Assembly: GCF_004357995.1 (NCBI RefSeq)
Contig: NZ_SMTK01000006.1
Coordinates: forward strand, 210,779-274,778
Length of the DNA stretch: 64,000 nt
Direction of reading: 5' to 3'
Origin: Arthrobacter crusticola
GTDB taxonomy: Bacteria > Actinomycetota > Actinomycetes > Actinomycetales > Micrococcaceae
Shown: in pieces, positions 39,851 to 48,087 of the stretch
Layout of the letters: each line of letters begins with the position of its first letter
How positions within the stretch are numbered: the first letter of the stretch is position 1
Made by a program: the position numbers and the translations under genes
The notes under the pieces: generated by a model
What the model was told of the DNA's origin: nothing
The model's input: the letters and a program-made list of their open reading frames with translations, nothing else
Database searches by the model: none

Positions 39851-39892
39851 ACGGAACGACGTTCCGTATAGTCAAACGGAGCAACGTTCCAT
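39851..39892. promoter_or_regulatory. Two TetR operators between regulator and aldo/keto reductase
   Basis: Site 1 (39851-39867) is a perfect 17-base palindrome, ACGGAACG-A-CGTTCCGT. Site 2 (39876-39892) is a weaker version, ACGGAGCAACGTTCCAT. Their centres are 25 bp apart. They lie close before the TetR start and about 150 bp before the reductase start. Confidence 0.75.
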
Positions 39893-40037
39893 TTAGAAAG
39901 TATGTCAGACCAGCTGCGCGGCACCATCAGCGGTGTCACTCGCGGCACTGGACGAAGACCGCACTCCGCCGGCCGCATCGACAGCAAATAACCTCTTACA
40001 CCCAATCCGCCCGCACTCAACGGAAAAGGACCTCCGC

Positions 40038-41060
40038 ATGCAGTACCACACCCTCGGCCGCACCGGCCTGCAGGTCAGCTCTCTCGCACTGGGCGCCATG
40101 AACTTCGGAAAAATCGGGGGGACGACACAGGCCGAAGCAACCGCCGTCGTGGATGCCGCCCTCGAGGCCGGCATCAACCTGATCGACACCGCCGATGTAT
40201 ACAGCGGCGGCCAGTCCGAGGAAATGGTCGGCAAAGCCATCACCGGCCGCCGGGACGACATCATCCTCGCCACCAAAGCAGGCCTTTCCATGGATAACGG
40301 GCGCAACCACCAGGGCAGCTCCCGGCGCTGGCTGATCACGGAGCTGGAGGCGAGCCTGCGCCGGCTCAACGTCGAGCACATCGACCTCTACCAGATCCAC
40401 CGCTGGGACCCCCGGACCAGCGACGAGGAAACCCTCTCTGCCCTGACCGATCTGCAGCGGGCCGGCAAGATCCGCCACTTCGGCTCCTCAACCTTCCCGG
40501 CATACCGCATCGTCCAGGCCCAGTGGGCCGCCAGCACCCACCGCCTCACCCGTTACGTCACGGAGCAGCCCGGCTACTCGATCCTGCAGCGCGGCATCGA
40601 AACCCAGGTGCTCCCCGCCGCCCAGGAATACGGCATGGGTGTCCTGGCGTGGAGCCCCCTGGCCTCGGGATGGCTCTCCGGCGCCATCCGCGAGGGCCGG
40701 GAGATCAGCACCAACCGCTCGGGCTTCATGCAGCATCGATTCGATGTCGCCATCCCCGTCAACCGGGCGAAGCTTGACGCCGTTGAACAGCTGGCAAGGG
40801 TGGCCGACGGCGCCGGCCTTTCCATGATTCAGCTTGCGCTCGGCTTTGTCACAGCGCATCCGGCAGTCACCAGCGCACTGATCGGACCGCGCACCATGGA
40901 TCACCTGCACTCCCAGATCGCCGCCGCCGACACCGTCCTGTCCTCGGACATCCTCGACGCGATCGATGCCATCGTGCCGCCCGGCACCGACCTCGCACCG
41001 CAGGAGAAGAACGACGCCCCGCCGGCTCTGCTCGACCCGTCCCTGCGCCGCCGCGGCTGA
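40038..41060 (+). CDS. Aldo/keto reductase
   Basis: 340 aa from ATG 40038 with AAAAGGA upstream. A TIM-barrel NADPH-dependent reductase of carbonyl compounds. The catalytic tetrad is visible: Asp and Tyr in DTADVYSGGQSEEMVG, Lys in LATKAG, His in LYQIHRWD. The cofactor-binding end GFVTAHPAVTSALIGPRT is present. Closest in style to YhdN/AKR11-type enzymes. It is controlled by the divergent TetR. Substrate unknown; probably a reactive aldehyde or quinone (inference). Confidence 0.9.
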   Translation: MQYHTLGRTGLQVSSLALGAMNFGKIGGTTQAEATAVVDAALEAGINLIDTADVYSGGQSEEMVGKAITGRRDDIILATKAGLSMDNGRNHQGSSRRWLITELEASLRRLNVEHIDLYQIHRWDPRTSDEETLSALTDLQRAGKIRHFGSSTFPAYRIVQAQWAASTHRLTRYVTEQPGYSILQRGIETQVLPAAQEYGMGVLAWSPLASGWLSGAIREGREISTNRSGFMQHRFDVAIPVNRAKLDAVEQLARVADGAGLSMIQLALGFVTAHPAVTSALIGPRTMDHLHSQIAAADTVLSSDILDAIDAIVPPGTDLAPQEKNDAPPALLDPSLRRRG

Positions 41061-41122
41061 CACCTGGCTCCCCCCGCAACGACTTCACTTCGCCGACCAC
41101 CATCTGGTCGCGCTTCGCGGTC

Positions 41123-41170
41123 TTGACAACGTTGGCTAATTTATTTAGCTTTAAGCTATTCCCATTAGCC
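41123..41170 (+). promoter_or_regulatory. Promoter/operator of hydrolase-TetR pair
   Basis: An AT-rich island with TTGACA (41123-41128) and nested inverted repeats: GCTAA-TTTAT-TTAGC (41135-41149), inside a larger pair GGCTAAT (41134-41140) and ATTAGCC (41164-41170). It lies just before the ribosome site of the hydrolase gene. It is the likely target of the TetR protein encoded downstream. Confidence 0.6.
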
Positions 41171-41184
41171 ATTTGGAGGCTGTC

Positions 41185-42039
41185 ATGACCGAGCACCTGA
41201 GCACCCCTGAGGGGACCATCGCCTATGAGCTGAGCGGCGAGGGTCCCCTCGTGGTCCTCGCCCACGGCATAGGCGACAGCCGGCACTCCTACCGCTTTGT
41301 CGCCCCGGCCCTGGTGGCCGCCGGCTACCGGGTCGCCAACGTCGATATCCGAGGCTGCGGCGAATCCAGCGCCGGATGGAAGGGCTACAGCCGCACCGAC
41401 ATCGCTGGCGACCTTGTCGCCCTTGTGCGTGCGCTCGGCGGCCCGGCGGTCGTTGTGGGCCACTCGATCAGCGGCGGCGCGGCCACCATCGCCGCCGCCG
41501 CGGAACCCGGGCTGATTGCCGGCGTCGTGGAACTTGCCCCCTTCACCCGCAAACAGTCGGTCAACCTCGGCGGCCTGTTCCGCCGGAAGAACTACCGGAT
41601 CGGCACGGTCCGGCTTGCGAAGGTGCTGCTCAGCGGGAGCGTGAAGGCCTGGCTGGATTACCTCGACCTGGCGGTCCCGGCCAAACCCACCGACTGGGAC
41701 CACGAGTCCGCCCGCATCCGGGCCACCGTGAGCCAGCCCGAGCGGATGGCGGTCCTGCGCGCCATGATGAAGTCGTCTCCGGCCGATGCCGGCGTCCAGC
41801 TGCCCAATGTCCGGCGGCCGGTCCTGGTCGTCGAGGGCAGCGCCGACCCCGACTGGACCGACCCCCGCGCCGAAGGTGAACGTATCATCGCCGACCTTCC
41901 CGATGGGGTCGGTGAACTTGCCGTCATCGAAGGCGCCGGGCATTACCCGCACACCCAGACCCCGGACGAGCTGCTCTCCCTGTTGCTGCCGTTCCTGGGC
42001 AGGACGCTGACATCCACGGCGGGCATGGACCATGCCTAG
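41185..42039 (+). CDS. Alpha/beta-fold hydrolase (serine nucleophile)
   Basis: 284 aa from ATG 41185, preceded by GGAGG at good spacing. Oxyanion motif VLAHGIGDSRHSYR, nucleophile elbow VVGHSISGGAA (Ser), acid in VVEGSADPDWTDPRAEGE and His in IEGAGHYPHTQTPDEL make a complete triad. Substrate unknown; esterase or C-C hydrolase activity is plausible. Its stop overlaps the start of a TetR gene by 8 bp, so enzyme and regulator form an autoregulated pair. Confidence 0.87.
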   Translation: MTEHLSTPEGTIAYELSGEGPLVVLAHGIGDSRHSYRFVAPALVAAGYRVANVDIRGCGESSAGWKGYSRTDIAGDLVALVRALGGPAVVVGHSISGGAATIAAAAEPGLIAGVVELAPFTRKQSVNLGGLFRRKNYRIGTVRLAKVLLSGSVKAWLDYLDLAVPAKPTDWDHESARIRATVSQPERMAVLRAMMKSSPADAGVQLPNVRRPVLVVEGSADPDWTDPRAEGERIIADLPDGVGELAVIEGAGHYPHTQTPDELLSLLLPFLGRTLTSTAGMDHA

Positions 42040-42646
42040 GGCCGGATTGGATGCCGGGGCCGTCACCGAAGCCGGCGCGGCCCTCGCCGACGAGGCTGGC
42101 TTCGCCCAGCTCAGCATGAGCCTCGTTGCGGAACGTCTCGGCGTGCGGACTCCTTCGCTGTATAAGCACGTCGACGGGCTTGGCGACCTCGCCCGCCGCA
42201 TCTGCGTCCTCGCTGTCACCGAGATGGGCGCGGCAGTGCGTGATGCCACGCAGGGCAGGGCACGTCGGGATGCCCTCGAGGGGGCGGCCCAAGCGCTGCG
42301 CGGATATGTAAAGGACCATCCCGGCCGCTACGCCGCGACCGTCGGGGTCCGGCCCACGGGCCCGGACGATCCCCTCGCCGCGGCGCTGGAACGGGCGCTC
42401 ACCCCCCTTTCGGCCGTGCTGCTCGGCTACCGCCTTGATCCTGCGGAGGAAACCCACGCGGTGCGGATGCTGCGCAGCATGCTTCACGGTTTCGCGGCGC
42501 TCGAGATCTCGGACGGTTTCCAGATGAGCACCAACGTCAACTCCAGCTTCACCTGGATGATCGACTTCATCGATCAGGGCTTGCGCGCGGCAGCGGCCGA
42601 TGTCGGGCACGGGCGTGAGGTGTCCTCCCAGATCCCGCCGCTGTGA
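42032..42646 (+). CDS. TetR-family regulator with WHG-type C-terminal domain
   Basis: 204 aa. HTH at about residues 25-50 (LSMSLVAERLGVRTPSLYKHV). The C-terminal part has the MLHGFAALEISDGF pattern of TetR_C_WHG proteins. It probably binds the AT-rich inverted repeats before the upstream hydrolase. The overlap ensures matched expression with the hydrolase. Confidence 0.87.
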   Translation: MPRAGLDAGAVTEAGAALADEAGFAQLSMSLVAERLGVRTPSLYKHVDGLGDLARRICVLAVTEMGAAVRDATQGRARRDALEGAAQALRGYVKDHPGRYAATVGVRPTGPDDPLAAALERALTPLSAVLLGYRLDPAEETHAVRMLRSMLHGFAALEISDGFQMSTNVNSSFTWMIDFIDQGLRAAAADVGHGREVSSQIPPL

Positions 42647-42665
42647 TCGACAGTCGACCGACAGC

Positions 42666-42946
42666 ATGAAAACCGGACCTGCAGGACCCGGTACCCGGGC
42701 GCCCGGCCACGGTCCCGTCGCCGGCGGCCTGCGCTTCACGGCCGAGCTCATCGCCTGGGTCGGATCTGCCTGGGCGCTGTGGCCGCACTCGATTCCACTG
42801 GCCATCGGGGCCGTGGTGCCGCAGCAACGCTGACCGCCTGGACACTGGCCGGATGGATCGCCGCCGCAGGGACTGCGCTCTGTCTTCTCGCGCCCCTAAC
42901 CGACCAGCCCCGTTGGCGCGCGCTCACCGGCACCGCACAGGGGTAA
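42666..42946 (+). pseudogene. Frameshifted small membrane protein, YrdB/DUF2568-like
   Basis: From ATG 42666 the frame reads LRFTAELIAWVGSAWALWP, a DUF2568-like first helix, then hits TGA at 42831. From about 42812 a different frame reads ATLTAWTLAGWIAAAGTALC and ends ALTGTAQG with TAA at 42944-42946, clearly a second membrane helix. One base added near 42817 would join them into a single protein of about 93 aa. Either a true inactivating indel or a sequencing error. Confidence 0.6.
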
Positions 42947-43502
42947 CCACGAGGGATGCAGGGCGTGTTGGCACCCGCCTCGGTCGTGGCGGGCCAAGAC
43001 AGGAAGGATGACGCCGTGCCTGCCTCAGTGCTCACGTCCCGGATCCTGGAGTTGCGGGCTGCGGAGGCCGGCACTACAACGGCGCGGCGCGCAAAGAACC
43101 CGGTGCAATCTGAGTTGTCCGGGGGAATGCGGGTACGTCGAGCTCTAACTATCACAGCGTACTAGTACGCTGTGATAGCATGAAGCAAGATGTCACCAGC
43201 GTCGCCGAGGGCCTCCTGTAGGGCCAATGCAGTACCAGTGCGCACCAGGCTTCCACCCTGCTCCCGGGGTGGAACCTGTCCGTGCGCGCATTCCACTTGA
43301 CCCTGTTGTATGAACACGGTTTCTAATCATTGGCGGTCCCCGAAACGCCATGATCCCTTGCCGTTTCCGAAAACCTGACGACCCAGCCTGCTCACGTGTG
43401 CGAGGACGACGATTTGACGAGCGGCCCTGCAGATGGGGATACGCGGCGCCCAGACATGCAGAAAAAGACATTCACTCCTACATCGACGAGAAGGACTGGC
43501 CC
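42947..43502. other. Regulatory region upstream of ABC-2 exporter
   Basis: 556 bases with no convincing gene of normal size. It contains the 30-bp operator at 43149-43178 and, one base later, a tiny frame from ATG 43180 (MKQDVTSVAEGLL, 13 codons). A long 5' leader of about 300 bases then precedes the ATPase gene. Confidence 0.5.
43149..43178. promoter_or_regulatory. 30-bp perfect palindromic operator, copy 1
   Basis: Half site CTATCACAGCGTACT followed directly by its exact reverse complement. Nearly identical to the palindrome at 46294-46323. Both flank the exporter-TetR segment, so this is the predicted binding site of the TetR protein encoded at 45507-46184, controlling the exporter operon. 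Confidence 0.8.
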
Positions 43503-44468
43503 ATGATTGAAGCTCAAACCCTGACAAAGCGCTATGGCGCGAAGACGGCGGTGGATTCCGTGTCGTTCACCGTCCGGCCGGGAAGGGTGACCGGATTCCT
43601 GGGCCCGAACGGTGCGGGGAAGTCCACGACGATGCGCATGATCATGGGACTGGATAATCCCAGCGGCGGGCAGGTGACCATCAATGGCCGGCCCTACGCC
43701 AAGCACAAGGCCCCGCTGCATGAGGTCGGGGCGCTGCTCGATGCCAAGGCAGTCCACACCAAGCGCTCGGCGTATAACCACCTTCGGGCGATGGCCGCCA
43801 CCCATGGCATTCCGAACTCCCGGGTCAACGAGGTCATCGAGCTCACCGGACTGGGCGCGGTCGCGAAGAAGCGTGTGGGCGGGTTCTCCCTGGGCATGGG
43901 CCAACGCCTGGGCATCGCGGTGGCCCTGCTGGGGGATCCCCAGACGGTCATCCTGGACGAACCCGTCAACGGCCTCGATCCCGAGGGCGTGCAGTGGGTC
44001 CGCCACCTCGCCAGGGATCTGGCCGCCGAGGGCCGCACGGTGTTCCTGTCCTCGCACCTGATGTCCGAGATGGCCCTGACCGCCGACCACCTGATCGTGA
44101 TCGGGCGCGGACGGATCATCGCCGACGCCCCGATCCAGGACATCATCGACGGTCAAAGCAAGGCCCGGGTCCGGGTCCGCGCAGACCGGCCGCAGGACCT
44201 GCTGAATCCCCTCGCCGGCGACGGCGTCAGCTCACAGATCCTGGAACCGGAACTGATCGAGATCACCGGCGTCGACCCGCGCCGGATCGCCGAGACCGCC
44301 CAGCGGACCGGCGTCCTGGTCTACGAACTGACTCCCCTGCAGCTGTCCCTGGAGGACGCCTACATGCAGCTCACCCAGGCCGAGGTCGAATACCAGTCCC
44401 ACAGCCTCTCCCCCACCACCCCGGAGGCCACCCAGATCACCATCCCCGTGGAAGGACGCCGACCATGA
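43503..44468 (+). CDS. ABC-2-type exporter, ATP-binding protein
   Basis: 321 aa from ATG 43503. Walker A LGPNGAGKSTT, signature FSLGMGQRLGIA (LSGGQ replaced by FSLGM, as in many antibiotic and lantibiotic exporters), Walker B TVILDEPVNGLDPEG, H-loop FLSSHLMSE. A C-terminal domain of about 100 residues follows the ABC core. It overlaps the permease gene by 4 bp. It is related to the BcrA/drug-export ATPase group. Predicted to be repressed through the operator at 43149. Confidence 0.9.
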   Translation: MIEAQTLTKRYGAKTAVDSVSFTVRPGRVTGFLGPNGAGKSTTMRMIMGLDNPSGGQVTINGRPYAKHKAPLHEVGALLDAKAVHTKRSAYNHLRAMAATHGIPNSRVNEVIELTGLGAVAKKRVGGFSLGMGQRLGIAVALLGDPQTVILDEPVNGLDPEGVQWVRHLARDLAAEGRTVFLSSHLMSEMALTADHLIVIGRGRIIADAPIQDIIDGQSKARVRVRADRPQDLLNPLAGDGVSSQILEPELIEITGVDPRRIAETAQRTGVLVYELTPLQLSLEDAYMQLTQAEVEYQSHSLSPTTPEATQITIPVEGRRP

Positions 44469-45346
44469 GCGCACACACAACCACATCACCCTCACCAACC
44501 AAGAACGCCCCCGGGCCACGGGCCGGGTCCGGCATCACCTTCTCCCGGGTGCTTCGATCCGAGTGGATCAAGGTCACCACGGTCCGCTCGACCGTGATCC
44601 TGATCGCCTCGACCGTTTTGGTCATGGTGGGTCTTGCCGTGCTGGCCGCCTGGGGATACGCCCAGCTCGCACAGTCGATCAATGACGGCAGTCTGCCCGC
44701 CGATCTCCAGGCGCAGGGCCCCGGCAGCCCCGCCGTTGATGCGCTCACCACACCCTCGTCCGGATTGATCTTCGGCCAGCTGCTCATCGCCTCCCTGGCG
44801 GTGGTCCTGATCGCCTCCGAGTGGGCCACGGGAATGATCCGCTCCACCATGGTCGCGGTCCCCGGGCGCACCCCGGCGCTGTTGGCGAAGACTGTCGTCG
44901 CCGCGGCCGTCGCCTTCCTCGTGGGTCTGCTCAGCGCGATGGTGTCCTACCTGATCGCCCAGCCCATCCTTGGAAGCCAGGACCTTGATTTCGCCCTCAC
45001 CGAAGAGGGCGTCCTGGCGAGCATCATCAACACCGGCACGTTCCTGGCCCTCGTAGCGGTTATCTCAATGTCCCTGGGAACACTGCTGCGCAACACCGCC
45101 GGCGGCGTGGTCACGGCGGTCGGGATCTTCTTCGTCCTGCCGGTCATTCTGCAGCTGCTTTCGGGTCTGGCCGCCTGGATCCCCGACGCTGCACGTTTCC
45201 TGCCCGGGGAGGCAGGCAACAAAATGGCCGCCGTGACCGCGGCCGAGGACGCCCTCACCCAACTCCAGGGCGGACTCGTCATGGGCGCCTGGGCCCTGGC
45301 ATTCCTCGTTGCTGCCCTCATCGCCACCAAGAAGCGCGACGTCTAG
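44465..45346 (+). CDS. ABC-2-type exporter, permease
   Basis: 293 aa, ATG overlapping the ATPase stop. A polar N-terminus, then six hydrophobic segments (first STVILIASTVLVMVGLAVLA), with the ABC-2 feature LLIASLAVVLIASEWATGMIRSTM, where a transmembrane segment runs into the conserved E-x-x-T-G-M-I-R cytoplasmic helix. Pairs with the ATPase as a homodimeric exporter. Substrate unknown; drug or antimicrobial peptide export is likely by family. Confidence 0.9.
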   Translation: MSAHTTTSPSPTKNAPGPRAGSGITFSRVLRSEWIKVTTVRSTVILIASTVLVMVGLAVLAAWGYAQLAQSINDGSLPADLQAQGPGSPAVDALTTPSSGLIFGQLLIASLAVVLIASEWATGMIRSTMVAVPGRTPALLAKTVVAAAVAFLVGLLSAMVSYLIAQPILGSQDLDFALTEEGVLASIINTGTFLALVAVISMSLGTLLRNTAGGVVTAVGIFFVLPVILQLLSGLAAWIPDAARFLPGEAGNKMAAVTAAEDALTQLQGGLVMGAWALAFLVAALIATKKRDV

Positions 45347-45506
45347 AGAACCACCCCTACCCCTGGCCCATGCCAGGGCCACAAATTCTCGGTGGGGGAA
45401 CCGCAGAGCGAACGCTGTGGAACCCTCACCGAGCCCGCGGCACCCTCCCGGCACGCCGACGGCCCGATGTGGCGGTTGCTGTAGGGACGACGCTGGCCGC
45501 ACGGAG

Positions 45507-46184
45507 CTAGGGGGCGCTCCCGGCGTCGCCGGCAAATTGGCCGGTTGACGCACTCGTGGTTTCTGGCCTTTCACCGGTACGGCCGGTTCCGAGCACCGCA
45601 TCTGCGGCGAGGTAGAGCGTGGTGGTTTCGGCTTGAAGCAGCGATTCACTCGACGGAAGGGCCCGCTCGTAGGAGAGTCCGTTGAGCACGGTGAGGAGAA
45701 ACCGCGCCTGCGGCGTGAGATCGGCCCGCGGGAGGGCGCCCTCGTCGGCCATAATCGAAAGCCAGTAGGTGACGCGACGCAGAGATTCCCGCTCGATCCC
45801 CGCGTAGGTTGAGCGGAGGTCCGCGGTCTGTTCTGGCTCGATGAAGGCCTTATATACCGTTTCCCAGGCTTTGCGGGCTTCGGCCCCCACCCCGGTGGGA
45901 GCGAGGATTTGCCGCAGGCACGCCACCAGACGGTCCCGTGCGGACAGCGCAGGATCGCGGATCGGGTCCTCAGGGAAGAAGTGGTCGTAAATCCGCGTCA
46001 GCAGGGCGCCCTGGAGGGCGTCCTGGGTGGGGAAATGAAACCTGAGTGATCCGACACTCACCCCGGCGCGCGCCGCGACCGCGCGCACGCTGAGGTTCGC
46101 CGCGGGGTTCTCGGCCATCATCGCTGCTGCGGCAGCAAGGACCTTTTCGCGTGAGCTGACGTTCCGGCCGTCGTGTGTCTCCAT
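45507..46184 (-). CDS. TetR-family repressor of the exporter/CPBP regulon
   Basis: 225 aa from ATG 46184, with GGAGG 5 bases upstream. HTH at about residues 28-55 (LSVRAVAARAGVSVGSLRFHF). The ligand domain includes LVACLRQILAPTGVGAEARK. It lies between the exporter operon and the CPBP-protease gene, with one near-identical 30-bp palindrome before each. The operator at 46294 sits about 110 bp before its own start, so it probably also represses itself. Confidence 0.87.
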   Translation of the reverse strand: METHDGRNVSSREKVLAAAAAMMAENPAANLSVRAVAARAGVSVGSLRFHFPTQDALQGALLTRIYDHFFPEDPIRDPALSARDRLVACLRQILAPTGVGAEARKAWETVYKAFIEPEQTADLRSTYAGIERESLRRVTYWLSIMADEGALPRADLTPQARFLLTVLNGLSYERALPSSESLLQAETTTLYLAADAVLGTGRTGERPETTSASTGQFAGDAGSAP

Positions 46185-46293
46185 AGATGCCTCCGGCTCC
46201 ATGTTATCGATACATCGTGCTAGCCCGCGCCGCCAATGCACGCACCAAAGGATGAACCGAAGGAGACCTATCGGGCAGCCGTCCAACCCCCGA

Positions 46294-46323
46294 CTAGCAC
46301 ACCGTACTAGTACGGCGTGCTAG
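46294..46323. promoter_or_regulatory. 30-bp near-perfect palindromic operator, copy 2
   Basis: Half site CTAGCACACCGTACT with a reverse complement that differs at one base. It shares the CTA-CAC-CGTACT core with the operator at 43149. It lies between the divergent TetR and CPBP genes. Confidence 0.8.
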
Positions 46324-46424
46324 TCTCGTTTATTGACGTTATTCGATGAGAACACAGCGTTTGGTTGAAGCACTTTTGGCATGCGGTTTGACGAGGTCAG
46401 CCGCCACTATCTTGAGAGGAACAC

Positions 46425-46562
46425 ATGATGGTCAGACCGATGGACCACCTTCTGGTCGGGGATTCCGGCTCTGCTCTGAGCCAGAGGTTGCAAAGTGGTC
46501 GTTTGGGCGGATGCCGCCCTGCGGCGCCGCGCGCAGGTACGGCGGGGTCGGTGGTCCTATGA
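46425..46562 (+). CDS. Short upstream ORF translationally coupled to CPBP protease
   Basis: 45 aa beginning MMVRPMDHLLVGDSG, with a good ribosome site (GAGAGGA, 4 bases before the ATG). Its TGA overlaps the ATG of the next gene (ATGA). The downstream gene has no clear ribosome site of its own, so its translation may depend on this small ORF. The product is Arg/Gly-rich in its second half and resembles nothing I know. It may be only a leader. Confidence 0.45.
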   Translation: MMVRPMDHLLVGDSGSALSQRLQSGRLGGCRPAAPRAGTAGSVVL

Positions 46563-47539
46563 GCAGCGGCGCATTCCCTCAGGACCGGTCACAGTCCCTG
46601 CAGGAGCAGGGCGGCAAGAAGGCCTCGGCTCCGATCTCCGCCCGGCCCTTCGGCGTGCATATCCGGATGCAGCGATGGAAGTCCCTGATCGTCCTCATCG
46701 CGGTGCCCGTGATCTTGCTCGTCGCGCAGATCGTGATTTTTCAGTTTGTGACGCTGATCGAAGGTCCTGCTGATCCCCTGAAACCCGCACTTACTCCGCT
46801 GACGATCCTTGCGGTCGGCCTGAGCACCGGCCTCGCCGCGTTGATCATAACGGCGCTCACGGCCCGGTTGGCGAATGTCCCGTGGCAAAGCCTGTTCCGC
46901 CATAACCGGCCCTTCGATTGGCGCCGCCTGCGCGTTTATCTCCTCGGTGCAGCCGTGCTGGTCGCGATCGGAGGCACTGTCACCCGACTGGTCGCACCTG
47001 AGTCCACCGGCACGGGTGCCATCGAAATTGGGACCACGACCCTCCTCATCATTCTCCTGACTCTGGTAGCGATACCGTTGCAGTCCGCAGGCGAGGAGGT
47101 GTTGTTCCGGGGAGCGGTCGTCCCGGCAGCCGGGTCGTGGTTCCGTGGCGTGCGCTCTGCAATTGCTTTCGGCATGATCGTCTCTGGGGTGCTGTTCGCC
47201 CTGGTTCACGTGTCAGTGCAGCCGTGGTTTGTCAGTTATCTTCTTGTCTTCTCCGCCTGCACGGTGGTCATGGGGCTCATCAGCGGAGGGCTCGAAGCGG
47301 CGATCGCGTTCCATGTCGCCAATAACGTCCTCGCAGGTATCGCCAACGCCGTGTACTCCGGCAATGGCGCGGACGTGCTCGAGCGGGGCGTTGATTCCGG
47401 TCCCGGGCCGGCCATGATCATTCTGATGCTCATGAACGTCGCAGTGGTGATCATGGTATGGCTGATCGAACGTGCTAAACGTTCCCCGAAACGATCCGAC
47501 CCCCCTGCCGGCGGGTCAGATCACCAGGCCGCTCAATGA
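46559..47539 (+). CDS. CPBP-family intramembrane metalloprotease (CAAX protease/bacteriocin-processing type)
   Basis: 326 aa from ATG 46559; the frame stays open upstream to 46346 but that part is not membrane-like. About eight helices. The catalytic motifs are EEVLFRG (Glu179-Glu180, Arg184), the His in FALVHV (about 217) and the HVANN motif (about 252-256). Such proteins process prenylated or peptide substrates or give self-immunity to bacteriocins. It shares its operator with the nearby ABC exporter, which makes a joint role in peptide handling or resistance plausible (inference). Confidence 0.87.
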   Translation: MSSGAFPQDRSQSLQEQGGKKASAPISARPFGVHIRMQRWKSLIVLIAVPVILLVAQIVIFQFVTLIEGPADPLKPALTPLTILAVGLSTGLAALIITALTARLANVPWQSLFRHNRPFDWRRLRVYLLGAAVLVAIGGTVTRLVAPESTGTGAIEIGTTTLLIILLTLVAIPLQSAGEEVLFRGAVVPAAGSWFRGVRSAIAFGMIVSGVLFALVHVSVQPWFVSYLLVFSACTVVMGLISGGLEAAIAFHVANNVLAGIANAVYSGNGADVLERGVDSGPGPAMIILMLMNVAVVIMVWLIERAKRSPKRSDPPAGGSDHQAAQ

Positions 47540-47645
47540 CTGGACTGACTTCACGAGTGCCCTGACCTTCAGCGATGGTCGCTCCGCCCTTATGAGCTAG
47601 GTCCACCGCGCTTCGGGTCAGATTTCCAGCGGTCATTGCCACCCA

Positions 47646-48062
47646 TCAAAAGCCCTGGCCGTCCAGGGCCGCGAGGAAGACCTGCGGATTCCAGTACTCG
47701 CGGTAGGTCGCGATCTCACCGTCGCGGAACGTCACGAAGGTCGCGTAGCGCATGGCGTAGGGGTTGCCGGTCCTCACGACCGTTCCTGCGACGCTCCACT
47801 CCATGACAACAAGGTCGGGGTCGCCGGTCGCGTACATCGTCGTGGTGGGGAGCTCGCGAACGTCAATCGTCTCGGGGTAGCCACGCAGGTACTCGTAAAG
47901 CGCCGCCCTGCCCTCGATGACCGACGGGCTGCCCTCGGGTGCAAAGGGAAACTCGGCGACGACGTCCTCCGCGCACAGGTCGGTCCAGCCCTTCATGTCC
48001 TTCGACAGGAAGAGTTCGAGGCCGCGCTGCAAACGCTGCACGTTGGTCAGCTCGTCACTCAT
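47646..48062 (-). CDS. SnoaL-like / NTF2-fold protein
   Basis: 138 aa from ATG 48062. LFLSKDMKGWTDLCAEDVVA, FPFAPEGSPSVIEGRAALYEY and ATFVTFRDGEIATYREYWNP are the standard SnoaL-like signatures: a cone-shaped barrel that binds a hydrophobic ligand, sometimes as isomerase or cyclase. The substrate is unknown. A large inverted repeat lies 25 bases upstream of the start, and a decayed paralogue lies beyond that on the other strand. Confidence 0.87.
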   Translation of the reverse strand: MSDELTNVQRLQRGLELFLSKDMKGWTDLCAEDVVAEFPFAPEGSPSVIEGRAALYEYLRGYPETIDVRELPTTTMYATGDPDLVVMEWSVAGTVVRTGNPYAMRYATFVTFRDGEIATYREYWNPQVFLAALDGQGF

Positions 48063-48087
48063 GGCTTTGCTCCGCTCGGTCTTATCT

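Noticed and set aside
42956..43165. 69-codon open frame upstream of the exporter
   Set aside because: No ribosome site or known motif, and it runs into the palindromic operator.
43149..46323. The two 30-bp palindromes as ends of a mobile element
   Set aside because: They differ in several bases, there is no transposase or integrase between them, and the genes they flank include a TetR regulator, so operators explain them better.
46346..46558. In-frame extension of the CPBP protease to ATG 46346
   Set aside because: No ribosome site, non-membrane-like Arg/Gly-rich sequence, and it lies very close to the operator; the coupled start at 46559 is more convincing.
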